The notes under the pieces are model-generated. The model saw only the letters and a program-made list of their open reading frames with translations, had not been told where the DNA came from and did not search any database. From assembly GCF_002812805.1 (NCBI RefSeq), contig NZ_NMUM01000030.1, positions 186,001 through 250,000 of the forward strand: a DNA stretch of 64,000 nt. Direction: 5' to 3'. Origin of the DNA: Microbacterium lacus (GTDB taxonomy: Bacteria > Actinomycetota > Actinomycetes > Actinomycetales > Microbacteriaceae). Positions 10,379-19,424 of the stretch are shown in pieces (the stretch's first letter is position 1; each line of letters starts with the position of its first letter). The position numbers and the translations under genes were made by a program.

Positions 10379-12292
10379 TCAGCCCACGCTGATTTGCCAG
10401 GTTCCGTCGGCCGTTATCTGCATCGTCGCGGGGCTCCGCGCGGACACGGACCCCCAGTAGGACCCGATCTCGTTTGCCAGGAGATCCATGTCACCACGTG
10501 AGTCCCTGGACCACACGCCGAAGTAACCACCGCCTGTGTGAGAGATGTTAGCGACCGTACCAGGAGAGTCGAATACGACTACGTCGTCGCCCATGCCGAC
10601 CGCGGTCGATGACACGTGGCGGGCCGAGGAGATATTCGAGATAGTCATCGTCCAGTGGGCATTCGCGGTGATCTCAAAACCCGTGTAGTGAACCGGGAAA
10701 TAGTCCGTAAATCCGGCGATCCGTCGACCCTGGTATGCACCAACGGTGCTCACGAGCAGGTCGCGTTTTCCGTCCTGGTCAAGTGCCCAAACCCCGGTGT
10801 ACCCCGTGCACGAAGGGCAACTGAAATCCACGATCTTCTGTCCCGAGTAGAAGTCCGCGGGCACGACTGAGTCGCCCGAACCCTCCAACGGCTGGGAAGC
10901 AACCCACACGGTGATCCACATCGGTGAAGGGGCAACGACATCTATTTGGACCGGCGCCGGAATCCTGTACCCAGCCGGAACACCTTGTGTCGTGACACAG
11001 TGGGTTCCGGTCGCGAGAGAGATCCCGAATCCCCCAGACGCCCACCGGCTACTCGCCGTGGTGTTCTGCCAAACGCCGGGGCCACCGACCCCACACGGTC
11101 CCTCCTGAATGAGCGCAGTGACGCCATTTACTCCATTACCGTTCGCATCCTTCGCCACCAAAGCGCCGGTAACGATCGGTCGCACGATCGGTCCCGGCAC
11201 CCACACCGTCACCCAGTTCGCGGGGCGCTCCTCCATCGTGAACATCACGTCAGCGGGAATCCAGTACGGGGCGGGCACATTGAGTGTCTTAATGCAGTAC
11301 TGCCCGGGCTGGAGCCCGATCCCAAACGCGCCGTAAGCGTCCGCCCGATCCGTGGTGGTGGTGTACCAAACCGCGGGGCCAGAGCAGGTGTTCTTCCGAA
11401 TCTCGACGGTCACACCGGGGAGTAGTTCAGAGGACGGGCCCTTGATCGACACTGCGCCGGTCCCGAGCACGGCGGGAGTGGGAGGCGTCGAGACATTCGT
11501 AGTGACGGTAATCACGACTGAGTTGGACTCGCGGATCGGCTCACCGAATGACCCCTCTAGTGCGTAGATACGATACTTCGGATACCCGTCCTCACCGGGT
11601 GCAACGGGCGAAGGATTATCGGAGTTCGCCGCAGGATTGATAACACCGGATATGTTGCCGTTGGCGTCGGAGACTAATTCCAGGTGGTCGCCCGCCCCGG
11701 AGATATCGTCAATCTGCAACTCCAACATCAGGTAAACGGTTGAATTCGGGCTCCAGCCAGATCCCGTGAAGGCGATCCCCTCGCCCCAGTTGGGGCCAGC
11801 CACGACGATGGTATTCGGCACGACGATCGTGGCCGCTGGCAGCATCACCCTCTCCGTAACGGTGAAATCCACTTGGTTGGAGACCCGACTCTGATTGCCA
11901 TTAGCTGGGGCGGCGAGCTCGGAAGCTACCAGATACACGCGGGAGTTATGCTCGCCACCGGTCGCGGGAATGATCCACCCCTGCGCAAAGAAGGGCATGA
12001 AGGGAGATAGTTCGCCGGTCGAGTTGGCAGGAAGCGACGTGCCGGTCAGTACGTACGGGGCAGCCTCGTCACTGGCAACCACGATGTCGACGGAGACCTG
12101 CGCGTTCGGGGTGAAGCCGGACCCGGTGAAGGTTATGGGTGCGTCGAGGTACCCCTCTTCGAAAGTGGTCGGGCTTGTTACCGAAAGCACCGCGTCAGGG
12201 AGCGCTGCCTGCGCTTCCGCGGCCGGAACGATCGATGTCGCGACTACCGCCGCGGCGACTACCGTGAAAAGTGCTGCCCTAATGCTGCGCAA
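10379..12292 (-). CDS. Secreted multi-domain surface protein (Ig-like and Cna-B-like folds)
   Basis: The frame is open from an ATG at 12373, but the first 27 residues are not signal-like. A TTG at 12292 preceded by GGGGGA gives a clean signal peptide (RSIRAALFTVVAAAVVATS, cut after EAQA). The mature protein of about 610 residues shows two Ig-like repeats of about 110 residues, each with a GSGF/GSGWxPN turn. Two carboxypeptidase-regulatory/Cna-B-like repeats follow (GTGAVSIKGPSSELLPGVTV; GALVAKDANGNGVNG), then a C-terminal pair of beta-sandwich units each ending in a WxxxI strand. No anchor or membrane tail is seen, so it is probably secreted. The latter half is clearly paralogous to the divergent gene next door. 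Function unknown; an adhesin or matrix protein is possible. Confidence 0.75.
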   Translation of the reverse strand: MRSIRAALFTVVAAAVVATSIVPAAEAQAALPDAVLSVTSPTTFEEGYLDAPITFTGSGFTPNAQVSVDIVVASDEAAPYVLTGTSLPANSTGELSPFMPFFAQGWIIPATGGEHNSRVYLVASELAAPANGNQSRVSNQVDFTVTERVMLPAATIVVPNTIVVAGPNWGEGIAFTGSGWSPNSTVYLMLELQIDDISGAGDHLELVSDANGNISGVINPAANSDNPSPVAPGEDGYPKYRIYALEGSFGEPIRESNSVVITVTTNVSTPPTPAVLGTGAVSIKGPSSELLPGVTVEIRKNTCSGPAVWYTTTTDRADAYGAFGIGLQPGQYCIKTLNVPAPYWIPADVMFTMEERPANWVTVWVPGPIVRPIVTGALVAKDANGNGVNGVTALIQEGPCGVGGPGVWQNTTASSRWASGGFGISLATGTHCVTTQGVPAGYRIPAPVQIDVVAPSPMWITVWVASQPLEGSGDSVVPADFYSGQKIVDFSCPSCTGYTGVWALDQDGKRDLLVSTVGAYQGRRIAGFTDYFPVHYTGFEITANAHWTMTISNISSARHVSSTAVGMGDDVVVFDSPGTVANISHTGGGYFGVWSRDSRGDMDLLANEIGSYWGSVSARSPATMQITADGTWQISVG

Positions 12293-12448
12293 AGCTAATC
12301 CCCCATGCCCCCAGTCGGCCCCCCATCGACGCCGACACTCATCAACATAGCGATAGCAGGGCGGTGTCGCCATCCTGGGTGGTGGGTCGATCGGACGGAC
12401 TGGTACGTTTTGGTCACACGCCAGCAGCCAAACGAGTAGGGGTAATCT

Positions 12449-13669
12449 ATGACCGCAACAGCCTCACCTCCCCGAACGCGACGAAACGCGTTGCGCTGGG
12501 CGGCTGGACTGCTCACCCTGATTTGCGCGTTCGGCGCTGTGCCCACCGCCGCGAGCGCTGAGGTCATCGGAACCGGGGCTGTGTCAATCAAGGGTCCTGG
12601 GTCCGAACTGATACCGGGCGTCGATGTCGAGATCAGGAAAGACGACTGCAGTGGCGCGGCCGTGTGGCGCACGACCACCACGAACCGGCCCGACGCTTAC
12701 GGCGCATTCGGAATCGGCCTCGCTCCCGGCTCATATTGCGTCCTCACACAGGCGGCCCCCGCTCCCTACTCGATCACTGCCCCCGTCATTTTCACGATGG
12801 AGGCTCGGGCTGGGAACTGGGTCACCGTCTGGCTTCCGGGACCGCCGCCTGTCGTGAGCGGCGCGCTGGTGGCAAAGGACATCACAGGCGGTGGTGTCAA
12901 CGGCGTCACGGCCCTCATCGAGCAAGGAACCTGCGCCTCACCCGCTGCCGCTGTCTGGGAAAACACGACCGCAACGAGCCGCTGGTCCACGGGCGGGTTC
13001 GGGATCTCGCTCGAAACCGGAACGTACTGCGCACGAGCGACGGATGTGCCGTTCGGATTCGACGCTCCCGCTCCCGTCGACTTCACCGTCTCGACCCCCG
13101 GGCCGATCTGGGTCACCCTCTGGCTGCCCGACACCGTCTGGTCGGGCACGGGCACGTCCGAGGACATTCCCGTCGACTTCGTAGGCGGATCGAAGATCGT
13201 CGAATTCTCGTGTCCGGAATGCTCACCAGAGGAGACCACAGGATTCATAAGCAACGATGAGGCCTGCTGCGCCCGTTTCGGGGTTGGCAGGGAGCACACG
13301 TACGTCATTGGAAAAGGTGGCGTTTTCGCCCCGCATTTGAAGACCCTACGAATCGATGCGGACGCAGCTTGGACGCTGAAGTTTCTGGAGATGTCGAGGG
13401 CGAGGGTGGCCGGCGCTACGACGTCAGGCGAGGGTATGGACATCCTGGTCTTCCCTGAGGGGCCAAGCTCCGTCACCCTCTCGTTCCACGGGAGCGGGGA
13501 GCACGCGCTCTGGATTGTCGAACCCAGCCTGAAGGCCGAGGACACGAGCCTCAAGGCGGAGGACATCGGACTGGGATCAGGTGATTTCTGGGGACAGGTG
13601 ACGATACCGAGTCCCTCGGTGGTGCACGTGTACACGACAGGGACGTGGCAGATCGATCGGCAACAGTGA
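12449..13669 (+). CDS. Secreted surface protein, paralogue of the divergent neighbour
   Basis: A 406-residue exported protein with a signal peptide (RRNALRWAAGLLTLICAFGA, cut after ASA). Two Cna-B/prealbumin-like repeats follow (GTGAVSIKGPGSELIPGVDV at about 41-130; GALVAKDITGGGVNGVTALI at about 133-225). The C-terminal beta-rich region contains two CPEC/CC cysteine pairs and a short tandem repeat, SLKAEDTSLKAEDIGL. It lacks the two Ig-like domains of its 637-residue paralogue, with which it shares a divergent promoter region of about 156 bp. The GTAGGGGT ribosome site supports the ATG. No anchoring motif is visible. Function unknown. Confidence 0.75.
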   Translation: MTATASPPRTRRNALRWAAGLLTLICAFGAVPTAASAEVIGTGAVSIKGPGSELIPGVDVEIRKDDCSGAAVWRTTTTNRPDAYGAFGIGLAPGSYCVLTQAAPAPYSITAPVIFTMEARAGNWVTVWLPGPPPVVSGALVAKDITGGGVNGVTALIEQGTCASPAAAVWENTTATSRWSTGGFGISLETGTYCARATDVPFGFDAPAPVDFTVSTPGPIWVTLWLPDTVWSGTGTSEDIPVDFVGGSKIVEFSCPECSPEETTGFISNDEACCARFGVGREHTYVIGKGGVFAPHLKTLRIDADAAWTLKFLEMSRARVAGATTSGEGMDILVFPEGPSSVTLSFHGSGEHALWIVEPSLKAEDTSLKAEDIGLGSGDFWGQVTIPSPSVVHVYTTGTWQIDRQQ

Positions 13670-13726
13670 TCGAAGCGCGTAGGAAAGCCTCTTACGAACT
13701 CGACTAGAGCAAACCACAACCAACGC

Positions 13727-13773
13727 AGAAACGCCCCCACCTTGCAGCCCGAAGCTGAGGATGGGGCGTTTCT
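13727..13773. terminator. Hairpin terminator between convergent genes
   Basis: AGAAACGCCCC at 13727-13737 pairs with GGGGCGTTTCT at 13763-13773 around a 25-base loop that can itself fold. The A-rich left edge and T-rich right edge make it usable from both strands. It sits between the secreted protein gene (+) and the SDR gene (-). Confidence 0.7.
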
Positions 13774-13871
13774 CTGGGCAGACCATCGGCGATCGGTCAG
13801 CGCGTCGAAGGAACGGCGCAGCATGAAAGGCATAAAAATCTGAGCGGCGGGCAGTTTTAGGGATCCTGACC

Positions 13872-13900
13872 TGACCCCCACTATCACCCGGAGGGGGTCA
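13872..13900 (-). terminator. Hairpin at the stop codon of the SDR gene
   Basis: TGACCCCC at 13872-13879 pairs with GGGGGTCA at 13893-13900, with a 13-base loop. The right arm contains the SDR stop codon. The minus-strand transcript continues into a CCTAAAACTG stretch, so this may be a weak terminator or 3'-end stabiliser. Confidence 0.45.
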
Positions 13901-14770
13901 TTGCTCGTGTGACGCTCTAGCCGCAGAAACAAGCTGGCGAACATCGTCAGCGACGCCCCAGATCGCAGGCGAGTCGTACGCCCGTTCCGGAAATGCGCCG
14001 TAGTCGAGCCGTACATTCAAGCCGTTCTCCTCGATGAACAACTCGACTTTCTCGGCAAGGGCGACCGGAACGCCGGAACTTGTATTCAAGATCCCCGAGA
14101 TGCCGGGAGTCATCGCCACGACGGCGATCTGCTCCGCGAGGTCTCGGACATGAATGAAGTCGTACTTCTGCCTACCCATTGTGAACGGGATACTCGCCTG
14201 CCCGCTCTCCTCGGCATCCAGAAGCCGAGTAAATATGGACTTGTTACGACGGTCGTCACCGTAGATGTAATAACTGCGCAGCCAGCACAGTTCGGTTTCG
14301 TTCGAGGATGCCAGGAAGAGTGAACGGCGGAGAGCGTCCTTCGCTATGCCGTACAGAGATCGAGGGTTCGTCGGGGTCTCTGCGGTAACTCCTCCCTCCC
14401 AATAGCCGATCTCGTGCATCGTCCCAAGCACAGCCAGCCGGCTAACCCTCTTGGCTGCTTCCGTCAAAAACCGGAAGTGCGAGGAAAGCGTCAGCATGTG
14501 AGACGGCGCCTGGTGGGAGAACCCGTCTTGCCACGCGAGATGGACAAGAATGTCACGGCTGTCCGCGAACAAAGGGTCGACGTCCGCGTTGATGTCCAGG
14601 ACGTCGATCTCGCAGGTCTCAGCCCGAGGATCGATGTCAGCGGGAGGGAGCGTCCGTGCGACCGCGAGCACGCGGCAGCCCCGGTCCAACAGCGCCGAAA
14701 CGACGTGCCTTCCGATGTACCCGCTCGCGCCCGTGACAATGACCCGAGGAGCGTTAGCGTTTTGCGGCAT
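13898..14770 (-). CDS. NAD-dependent sugar-nucleotide epimerase/dehydratase (extended SDR)
   Basis: A 290-residue extended short-chain dehydrogenase/reductase. The nucleotide-binding glycine motif is VTGASGYIGRHVV at the N-terminus. The active-site pair is in SLYGIAKDAL (YxxxK), with a Thr/Ser in the GTMHEIGYW segment before it. KYDFIHVRDLAEQI is the usual substrate-domain strand. Such enzymes act on UDP-, GDP- or dTDP-sugars, for example GalE-, RfbD- or WbpV-like proteins. Its place among glycosyltransferases and surface proteins suggests it makes a sugar for the wall polysaccharide. The exact substrate cannot be inferred. Confidence 0.87.
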   Translation of the reverse strand: MPQNANAPRVIVTGASGYIGRHVVSALLDRGCRVLAVARTLPPADIDPRAETCEIDVLDINADVDPLFADSRDILVHLAWQDGFSHQAPSHMLTLSSHFRFLTEAAKRVSRLAVLGTMHEIGYWEGGVTAETPTNPRSLYGIAKDALRRSLFLASSNETELCWLRSYYIYGDDRRNKSIFTRLLDAEESGQASIPFTMGRQKYDFIHVRDLAEQIAVVAMTPGISGILNTSSGVPVALAEKVELFIEENGLNVRLDYGAFPERAYDSPAIWGVADDVRQLVSAARASHEQ

Positions 14771-14820
14771 GATGCAGCCAGTTTATCGTCCCCGTTGGCG
14801 TGAGCCGAACGACATTAGGG

Positions 14821-16989
14821 TCAGCGCACATCGACAACTGCGCACTGCGGCGCGGTATCGGCACCTGCACCAGCGTTTATCGCGTATGCGCAGACCCAAT
14901 GTCTGCCGGGAGGCATCGGAACTATCGCATGGTATCCGTGATATCCATCCGCCCCGGGGTGTACCTCCGCACCAGGCGGGTAGGCGGCGTCGGCGGTGAG
15001 AGCAAGCCACGTGTTTCCCGCCTGCACGACTACCGTCGTGCGTGTGGCGACAGAATCCGGGTCGACGGCGTAGCCCCACAGCTCAATCCCTCCGGGCACG
15101 GCCCAGGCGCCCATCATCCGACTCTTCGGCGATTGATCCACGACGACCGGCTGCGGCACCGTGACTTGTTGGCATCCCGCGTTGACATCGGCACCAGCGG
15201 CGAGGTTGCGGAAGTAGACACACAACCAGTGCACGCCGGGGGAAGCGTCGACGCGCCCTCCCCAACCATGGTTCGGGCCCGATCCCGGGTAGAGACTTTC
15301 AGCCGTCGGATTAGGTTGATCCGCGCGCCACTCATACCAATTGCTGTCTAGTTGAACGATGACGCTGACCGGCTGAGTTCGCGCATCGGGATCGACCACC
15401 CATCCCCACAGGCCGACCTGCTGTCCGACTACGCTGACTTCTTTGACTTGTCCCTTCGGCGATACATCTGCGATCGACGGCACGTAGACATCTTTGCAAC
15501 CGAAGGCTGTGTTTGTTCCCTGCTTTTGGTTGATCATCGTGACACAGACACGGTGATCTCCCGGGGCCGCCGGGAGCACTCCGCCCCAGCCGTGATTCGT
15601 GCCTGCTCCAGCAATGAGCGTCGGACCGAGTGCGTAGGGCGCAGACGCCTTCCACACGAACCACGTTTGATCGACTTGGATGTGAAGATCGACTGCGTTC
15701 GGAACGTTGTCGGGATCGATCGACCAACCCCACATGTGGATACCATCGACGCTCGCCCAGACATCCTTCCATTCTCCCCGCGGTGAGACGCGAGGGGGAA
15801 GGCTTATCTCGCGACAACCGAGCGACGTATCCTTGCCCAATCCAATATTGATCGCATCCACGCATATCCGTTGCGTCGTCCCAGGCGGCGCAGCGACCAT
15901 ACCCGAAAATGCGTGACGCGCACCGGCTCCAGGGTTCGCCGCCGCGACTGGCTCATACACCTGGTCCGCTGTCCAGACGGTCGTAGCTCCGGCAACGGTG
16001 ATCCGGATCTGTAGAGCGGCGGTCACATCGTCGACGTCCAGCGCCCACCCTCGAAGGAGGATCCCGTCCTCGTTCGTTGACATCTCCTGAATGACGCCGA
16101 GAGGCGACCGGCCTTGCCCCGTGGTTGGACCAAACCAGTCAGTGAAGAAGTTGTAGAAGTTCCGATTCCCGTAGCTCCCGCAGACGTCTCCCGTGCCGTA
16201 CCCGGCAGCAAGGGATGAAGCATTGGGCTGATAGGGCGTGTAATTGTATAGAGCGGCCGTGGCATAGTTCGTCACGTTGACGTTCGTTCCGCCGCACCCT
16301 TCTCTCGGGCTGAAGCCGATCCAATGGACACCGGGTTGGCGAGAAAACCTTCCGGCCGAGTAGTTCTTGAGGGAAGTCACCCCCGCCAGAATCTGAGGCC
16401 CGATCCCCGAGTACGCGGGGTCACAAGGGGCAGTATCGGGGCAATTCGCTCCCATCGCGAAAGTGAAATTGCGCTCGGTGGGCGCTCGCCCTGTGACAAG
16501 GCTCTGTTCCTTCTCGAGAGTTACCAGGATCACCTTTGCAGAGATGCCACATGCAACCTGAGTCCGGTAGATCAAATCCGAGACGCGCATGGTCCCACCC
16601 TCGATTGCGCTGCACACCAGACTTCCCGTGCGGTGCGATATCACGGCGGAACGAGTCGAGACGCTCGCCATACTGGAGTTGAGGCATCGACCGTTTGTGC
16701 ATCGGTTCTTCTGATCGAGAAACTCTTGTATCTGGGACGCCGACATCGCGCCTCCATCGAAGAAGAGCGAATCTTCGATGATCGTGCCTGCGTCGAAACC
16801 CACGACTGCTGCAGTAGCGACGTCCCGGACGGTTGGTTGGGATATCGCAGCCGTCGCGCTCGAAGCGGTAGCTGGCGCGGCGACGAGGGGCGCCATCGTT
16901 GCCATGACGACGGCAGCCGAGGCTACTAACGCTAGGCTGCGGCGCCACTTCCGGTACCGCCCGTTCACTACGAGATTCGAAGCACGCAT
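14821..16989 (-). CDS. Secreted hydrolase-like surface protein with four C-terminal GW-type repeats
   Basis: The frame is open from 17055, but the ATG at 16989 is followed at once by a signal peptide (RKWRRSLALVASAAVVMATM, cut near ATASSA), so about 722 residues. Residues about 60-290 form one domain containing FFDGGAMSASQIQEFLDQK, TLEKEQSLVTG and FYNFFTDWFG, with many cysteines. This domain is common in actinobacterial exoproteins and often loosely named hemagglutinin-like. I infer a wall-associated or lysozyme-like fold from the KEQSL helix. Four repeats of about 100 residues follow, each with a GWxxDPD-type turn (WGWSIDPD, WGWVVDPD, WGYAVDPD) and a C-x-C pattern. The repeats may bind carbohydrate. 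No anchor signal. Confidence 0.72.
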   Translation of the reverse strand: MRASNLVVNGRYRKWRRSLALVASAAVVMATMAPLVAAPATASSATAAISQPTVRDVATAAVVGFDAGTIIEDSLFFDGGAMSASQIQEFLDQKNRCTNGRCLNSSMASVSTRSAVISHRTGSLVCSAIEGGTMRVSDLIYRTQVACGISAKVILVTLEKEQSLVTGRAPTERNFTFAMGANCPDTAPCDPAYSGIGPQILAGVTSLKNYSAGRFSRQPGVHWIGFSPREGCGGTNVNVTNYATAALYNYTPYQPNASSLAAGYGTGDVCGSYGNRNFYNFFTDWFGPTTGQGRSPLGVIQEMSTNEDGILLRGWALDVDDVTAALQIRITVAGATTVWTADQVYEPVAAANPGAGARHAFSGMVAAPPGTTQRICVDAINIGLGKDTSLGCREISLPPRVSPRGEWKDVWASVDGIHMWGWSIDPDNVPNAVDLHIQVDQTWFVWKASAPYALGPTLIAGAGTNHGWGGVLPAAPGDHRVCVTMINQKQGTNTAFGCKDVYVPSIADVSPKGQVKEVSVVGQQVGLWGWVVDPDARTQPVSVIVQLDSNWYEWRADQPNPTAESLYPGSGPNHGWGGRVDASPGVHWLCVYFRNLAAGADVNAGCQQVTVPQPVVVDQSPKSRMMGAWAVPGGIELWGYAVDPDSVATRTTVVVQAGNTWLALTADAAYPPGAEVHPGADGYHGYHAIVPMPPGRHWVCAYAINAGAGADTAPQCAVVDVR

Positions 16990-17078
16990 GTGTTCATTGT
17001 GAACTAAAGTGACGGATGTTACTACCGGAGGCAGCGCCGCAACCCCGGCATGCACCCGCGGCGTTATGAAATCGACGG

Positions 17079-19424
17079 CTATACCGTGCTGACGCCCGCG
17101 AATATGGCGTGGGCGGCTTCATCTAGGACAGCCGCACGCGCGTCGAAGGAATGCTCCTGACGGACGCGATGGGCGATCTCCGCAAGGCGCGTGTCAGGGG
17201 GAAAGAGCGCGTCGGGATCCGTGCTCAGCAACTTCACGAGGTGCGCGGCATCACGGTAAACGACCACAGCACCATCGAATATCTCCTCAATTCCTTCTAC
17301 CGACTCTGATACGACCCGCCCCCCCACGGCGACGGCGTCGAAGGGTCGCATAGCAATGAAACCTTCGCGTCGCATCGCCGGCCACTGGTCATTAAGCACG
17401 ATGGACGCGGTTTCGTATCGTAGCGGCAGGTCGACATTCGCGATCGACGGCGCCGCAATGGCCGCCTGCGAGATGAAAGGCCGCCAATCGGGGCCGTAGA
17501 CGCGAACAGGGATGCCCGCAGCCAAGGGTTCGACGACGCTGGGTCGAGGGATACCGCGTGCCGTGCCCACAAAGACAATGTCCGTGCCGCGCGGGTGACC
17601 CCTCGGCTGAAACAAGTCGGTGTCCGTTGCCTCAAGAAGCGGGCTGACGCGCAGCCCCCATCGTTCAGTCGCTCGCCTCGACCATCCCTCAGAAGCAGCG
17701 AATACACGGTCGAACTCAGCGACTTCTTCCCGGCTGATGTCATCGGGGTGGCTAATGATCCACTGCAGCGAGATCCCCCATTTAGGAGCGTCAATACGGT
17801 ACGGGCCACGCACCACTACGCTCACGTCATCCAGGTATCCAGTGTCACGGTCCCGCGCATCGTAGGCGTCTATGACGACGAAATGACCTCGGCGTTTCAG
17901 CGCTGAGGCCAAACCCCTCGCGAAATGGGTGTCGCCCCAAACGTCACCTCGGCGACCGGGCGGTGCGCAGATCTTGATAGCCCATCTCTGCGCAGCGAGA
18001 TCTGGCCGCCGCCAGACGAGTAGGGGCACCGGAGAATAAGCACCGCGAGGGCTCCACCCGCGCACATCGAATCCTGCAGCCGAGATAACGTCCTCGGCCC
18101 GTAGCCGGTCCGCTCCCACGGCTTTCGGAATCAGCCCACGACGTCGCCGGCTACCGCGGAACGCAAGTTCGGGCTCTTCGAGCACGGGAAGAACGTCCAA
18201 TAGCACCCGGGATGGCCTGCCGATCGCCGCGAGCCGCCGCGAGAAGTCTTCCAATTCCGCGCCACCGCTGGACCGCATCCCGCCAATCGCGCGGTAGTCC
18301 GATGCTGCAACAGCAAACGACCTTCCGGTCGCGAGAGGCACTTCAAGAACGCGGTCCGGAATGACGGCGGAGTCCTCGTGCGGATGGTGGCGGAGAATAC
18401 GGTAGGCCCGACCTTGGGTGACTTGTGCCGCGCCTAGACCGGCGAGTGTACCGTCTATTGCGCGGTGTGCCGGAATAACGAGGGATCCGCGCGCCTCAGT
18501 CGCGAGGGCCGCGATCTCCGAATCCGCGAACTCTGAGCGCGCGTCAAGTGCGATCAGGAGTTGAGGGCCCTGGAGCCGCTCCACCTCGTCGTTCAGCGCG
18601 TCTGCCCACTCCGTCCGCGCACGGTATAAGTGAACGGCAACTTTCGGCTCCATTGCAGCGAGCATCTGGCCGGATATCCATTGGGATGCATCTGCGCCTA
18701 CCATGGCGACCGAACCGGCCGCCCGACCCGACTGCACGAATTCAGCCGCCTGCGCGAGCTTGAGGTGGTAGCGCCGATCGCGCGCTTGAATGAACCAGAT
18801 AACAGCGTCCCGCGTTCGCGTGCCCCCGGCGCGCGCCGCGCCGATTCGAGAAGAATGGCCGCCTGCTGACCAACTGCGGGCGGCTTCCAGCGCGAGATGT
18901 CTCATCTCGGATGCCGTCATCGATCGCTCCGTGTCGCCCACGCGCAACGACAATTCAATCGAGGGGTCATTCCAGGCTCGTTCAAGACCGGGAGCGCCGT
19001 CCCCTGCCAACTCTGTGGCGTTCCACCAGGGATGTACCGCAATCGTCGCTCGCTCCCCCACCAAGTAGGCATACAGGGCAGGAACGCGAAATACCTCGGG
19101 TAAGCCTCCCCCGGCGAAGACCTCGTCGAACAGGGGGTTAAGGCTCAGCCCTCGCCGAAACCCGCGGGCCACGTAATGCCACACAGCTGCGTCCTCGGGC
19201 ATGCGGGAGAGGCCAAGTTGAGCGGCATAGAACTCAGCATCGACTAGCCCAGACTGACTGATGACGCGATGCCACCACACCCGGTCGGCCGCGCGGACAA
19301 CTGCACCGAGGACGGGCACATCTCGGGAAGCCCGTATGCGGGCCCTCACCGCGCCGATGCTCAAGAGCGACCCGACGCTCGGCGTCCGTTCGATCGCCCG
19401 CCGAGCTTTCGCAAGCGCCTCCAC
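17079..19424 (-). CDS. Large glycosyltransferase, GT-B type C-terminal domain
   Basis: A 781-residue protein with a GTG start. The N-terminal region includes VDAEFYAAQLG..HYVARGFRRGLSLNPLFD. This is the repeat-like motif seen at the front of many actinobacterial wall glycosyltransferases. The middle (about 200-440) resembles a degenerate GT2-type region. The last 320 residues form a CgeB/GT1-like domain: APPGRRGDVWGDTHFARGLA, DIVFVGTARGIPRPSV and ERREGFIAMRPFDAVAVGG-like sequence near the end. Its start overlaps the upstream GT2 gene by 64 bp. The real start might be further in, since no good ribosome site precedes the GTG. It is probably a two-step or bifunctional transferase; substrates unknown. 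Confidence 0.7.
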   Translation of the reverse strand: MEALAKARRAIERTPSVGSLLSIGAVRARIRASRDVPVLGAVVRAADRVWWHRVISQSGLVDAEFYAAQLGLSRMPEDAAVWHYVARGFRRGLSLNPLFDEVFAGGGLPEVFRVPALYAYLVGERATIAVHPWWNATELAGDGAPGLERAWNDPSIELSLRVGDTERSMTASEMRHLALEAARSWSAGGHSSRIGAARAGGTRTRDAVIWFIQARDRRYHLKLAQAAEFVQSGRAAGSVAMVGADASQWISGQMLAAMEPKVAVHLYRARTEWADALNDEVERLQGPQLLIALDARSEFADSEIAALATEARGSLVIPAHRAIDGTLAGLGAAQVTQGRAYRILRHHPHEDSAVIPDRVLEVPLATGRSFAVAASDYRAIGGMRSSGGAELEDFSRRLAAIGRPSRVLLDVLPVLEEPELAFRGSRRRRGLIPKAVGADRLRAEDVISAAGFDVRGWSPRGAYSPVPLLVWRRPDLAAQRWAIKICAPPGRRGDVWGDTHFARGLASALKRRGHFVVIDAYDARDRDTGYLDDVSVVVRGPYRIDAPKWGISLQWIISHPDDISREEVAEFDRVFAASEGWSRRATERWGLRVSPLLEATDTDLFQPRGHPRGTDIVFVGTARGIPRPSVVEPLAAGIPVRVYGPDWRPFISQAAIAAPSIANVDLPLRYETASIVLNDQWPAMRREGFIAMRPFDAVAVGGRVVSESVEGIEEIFDGAVVVYRDAAHLVKLLSTDPDALFPPDTRLAEIAHRVRQEHSFDARAAVLDEAAHAIFAGVSTV

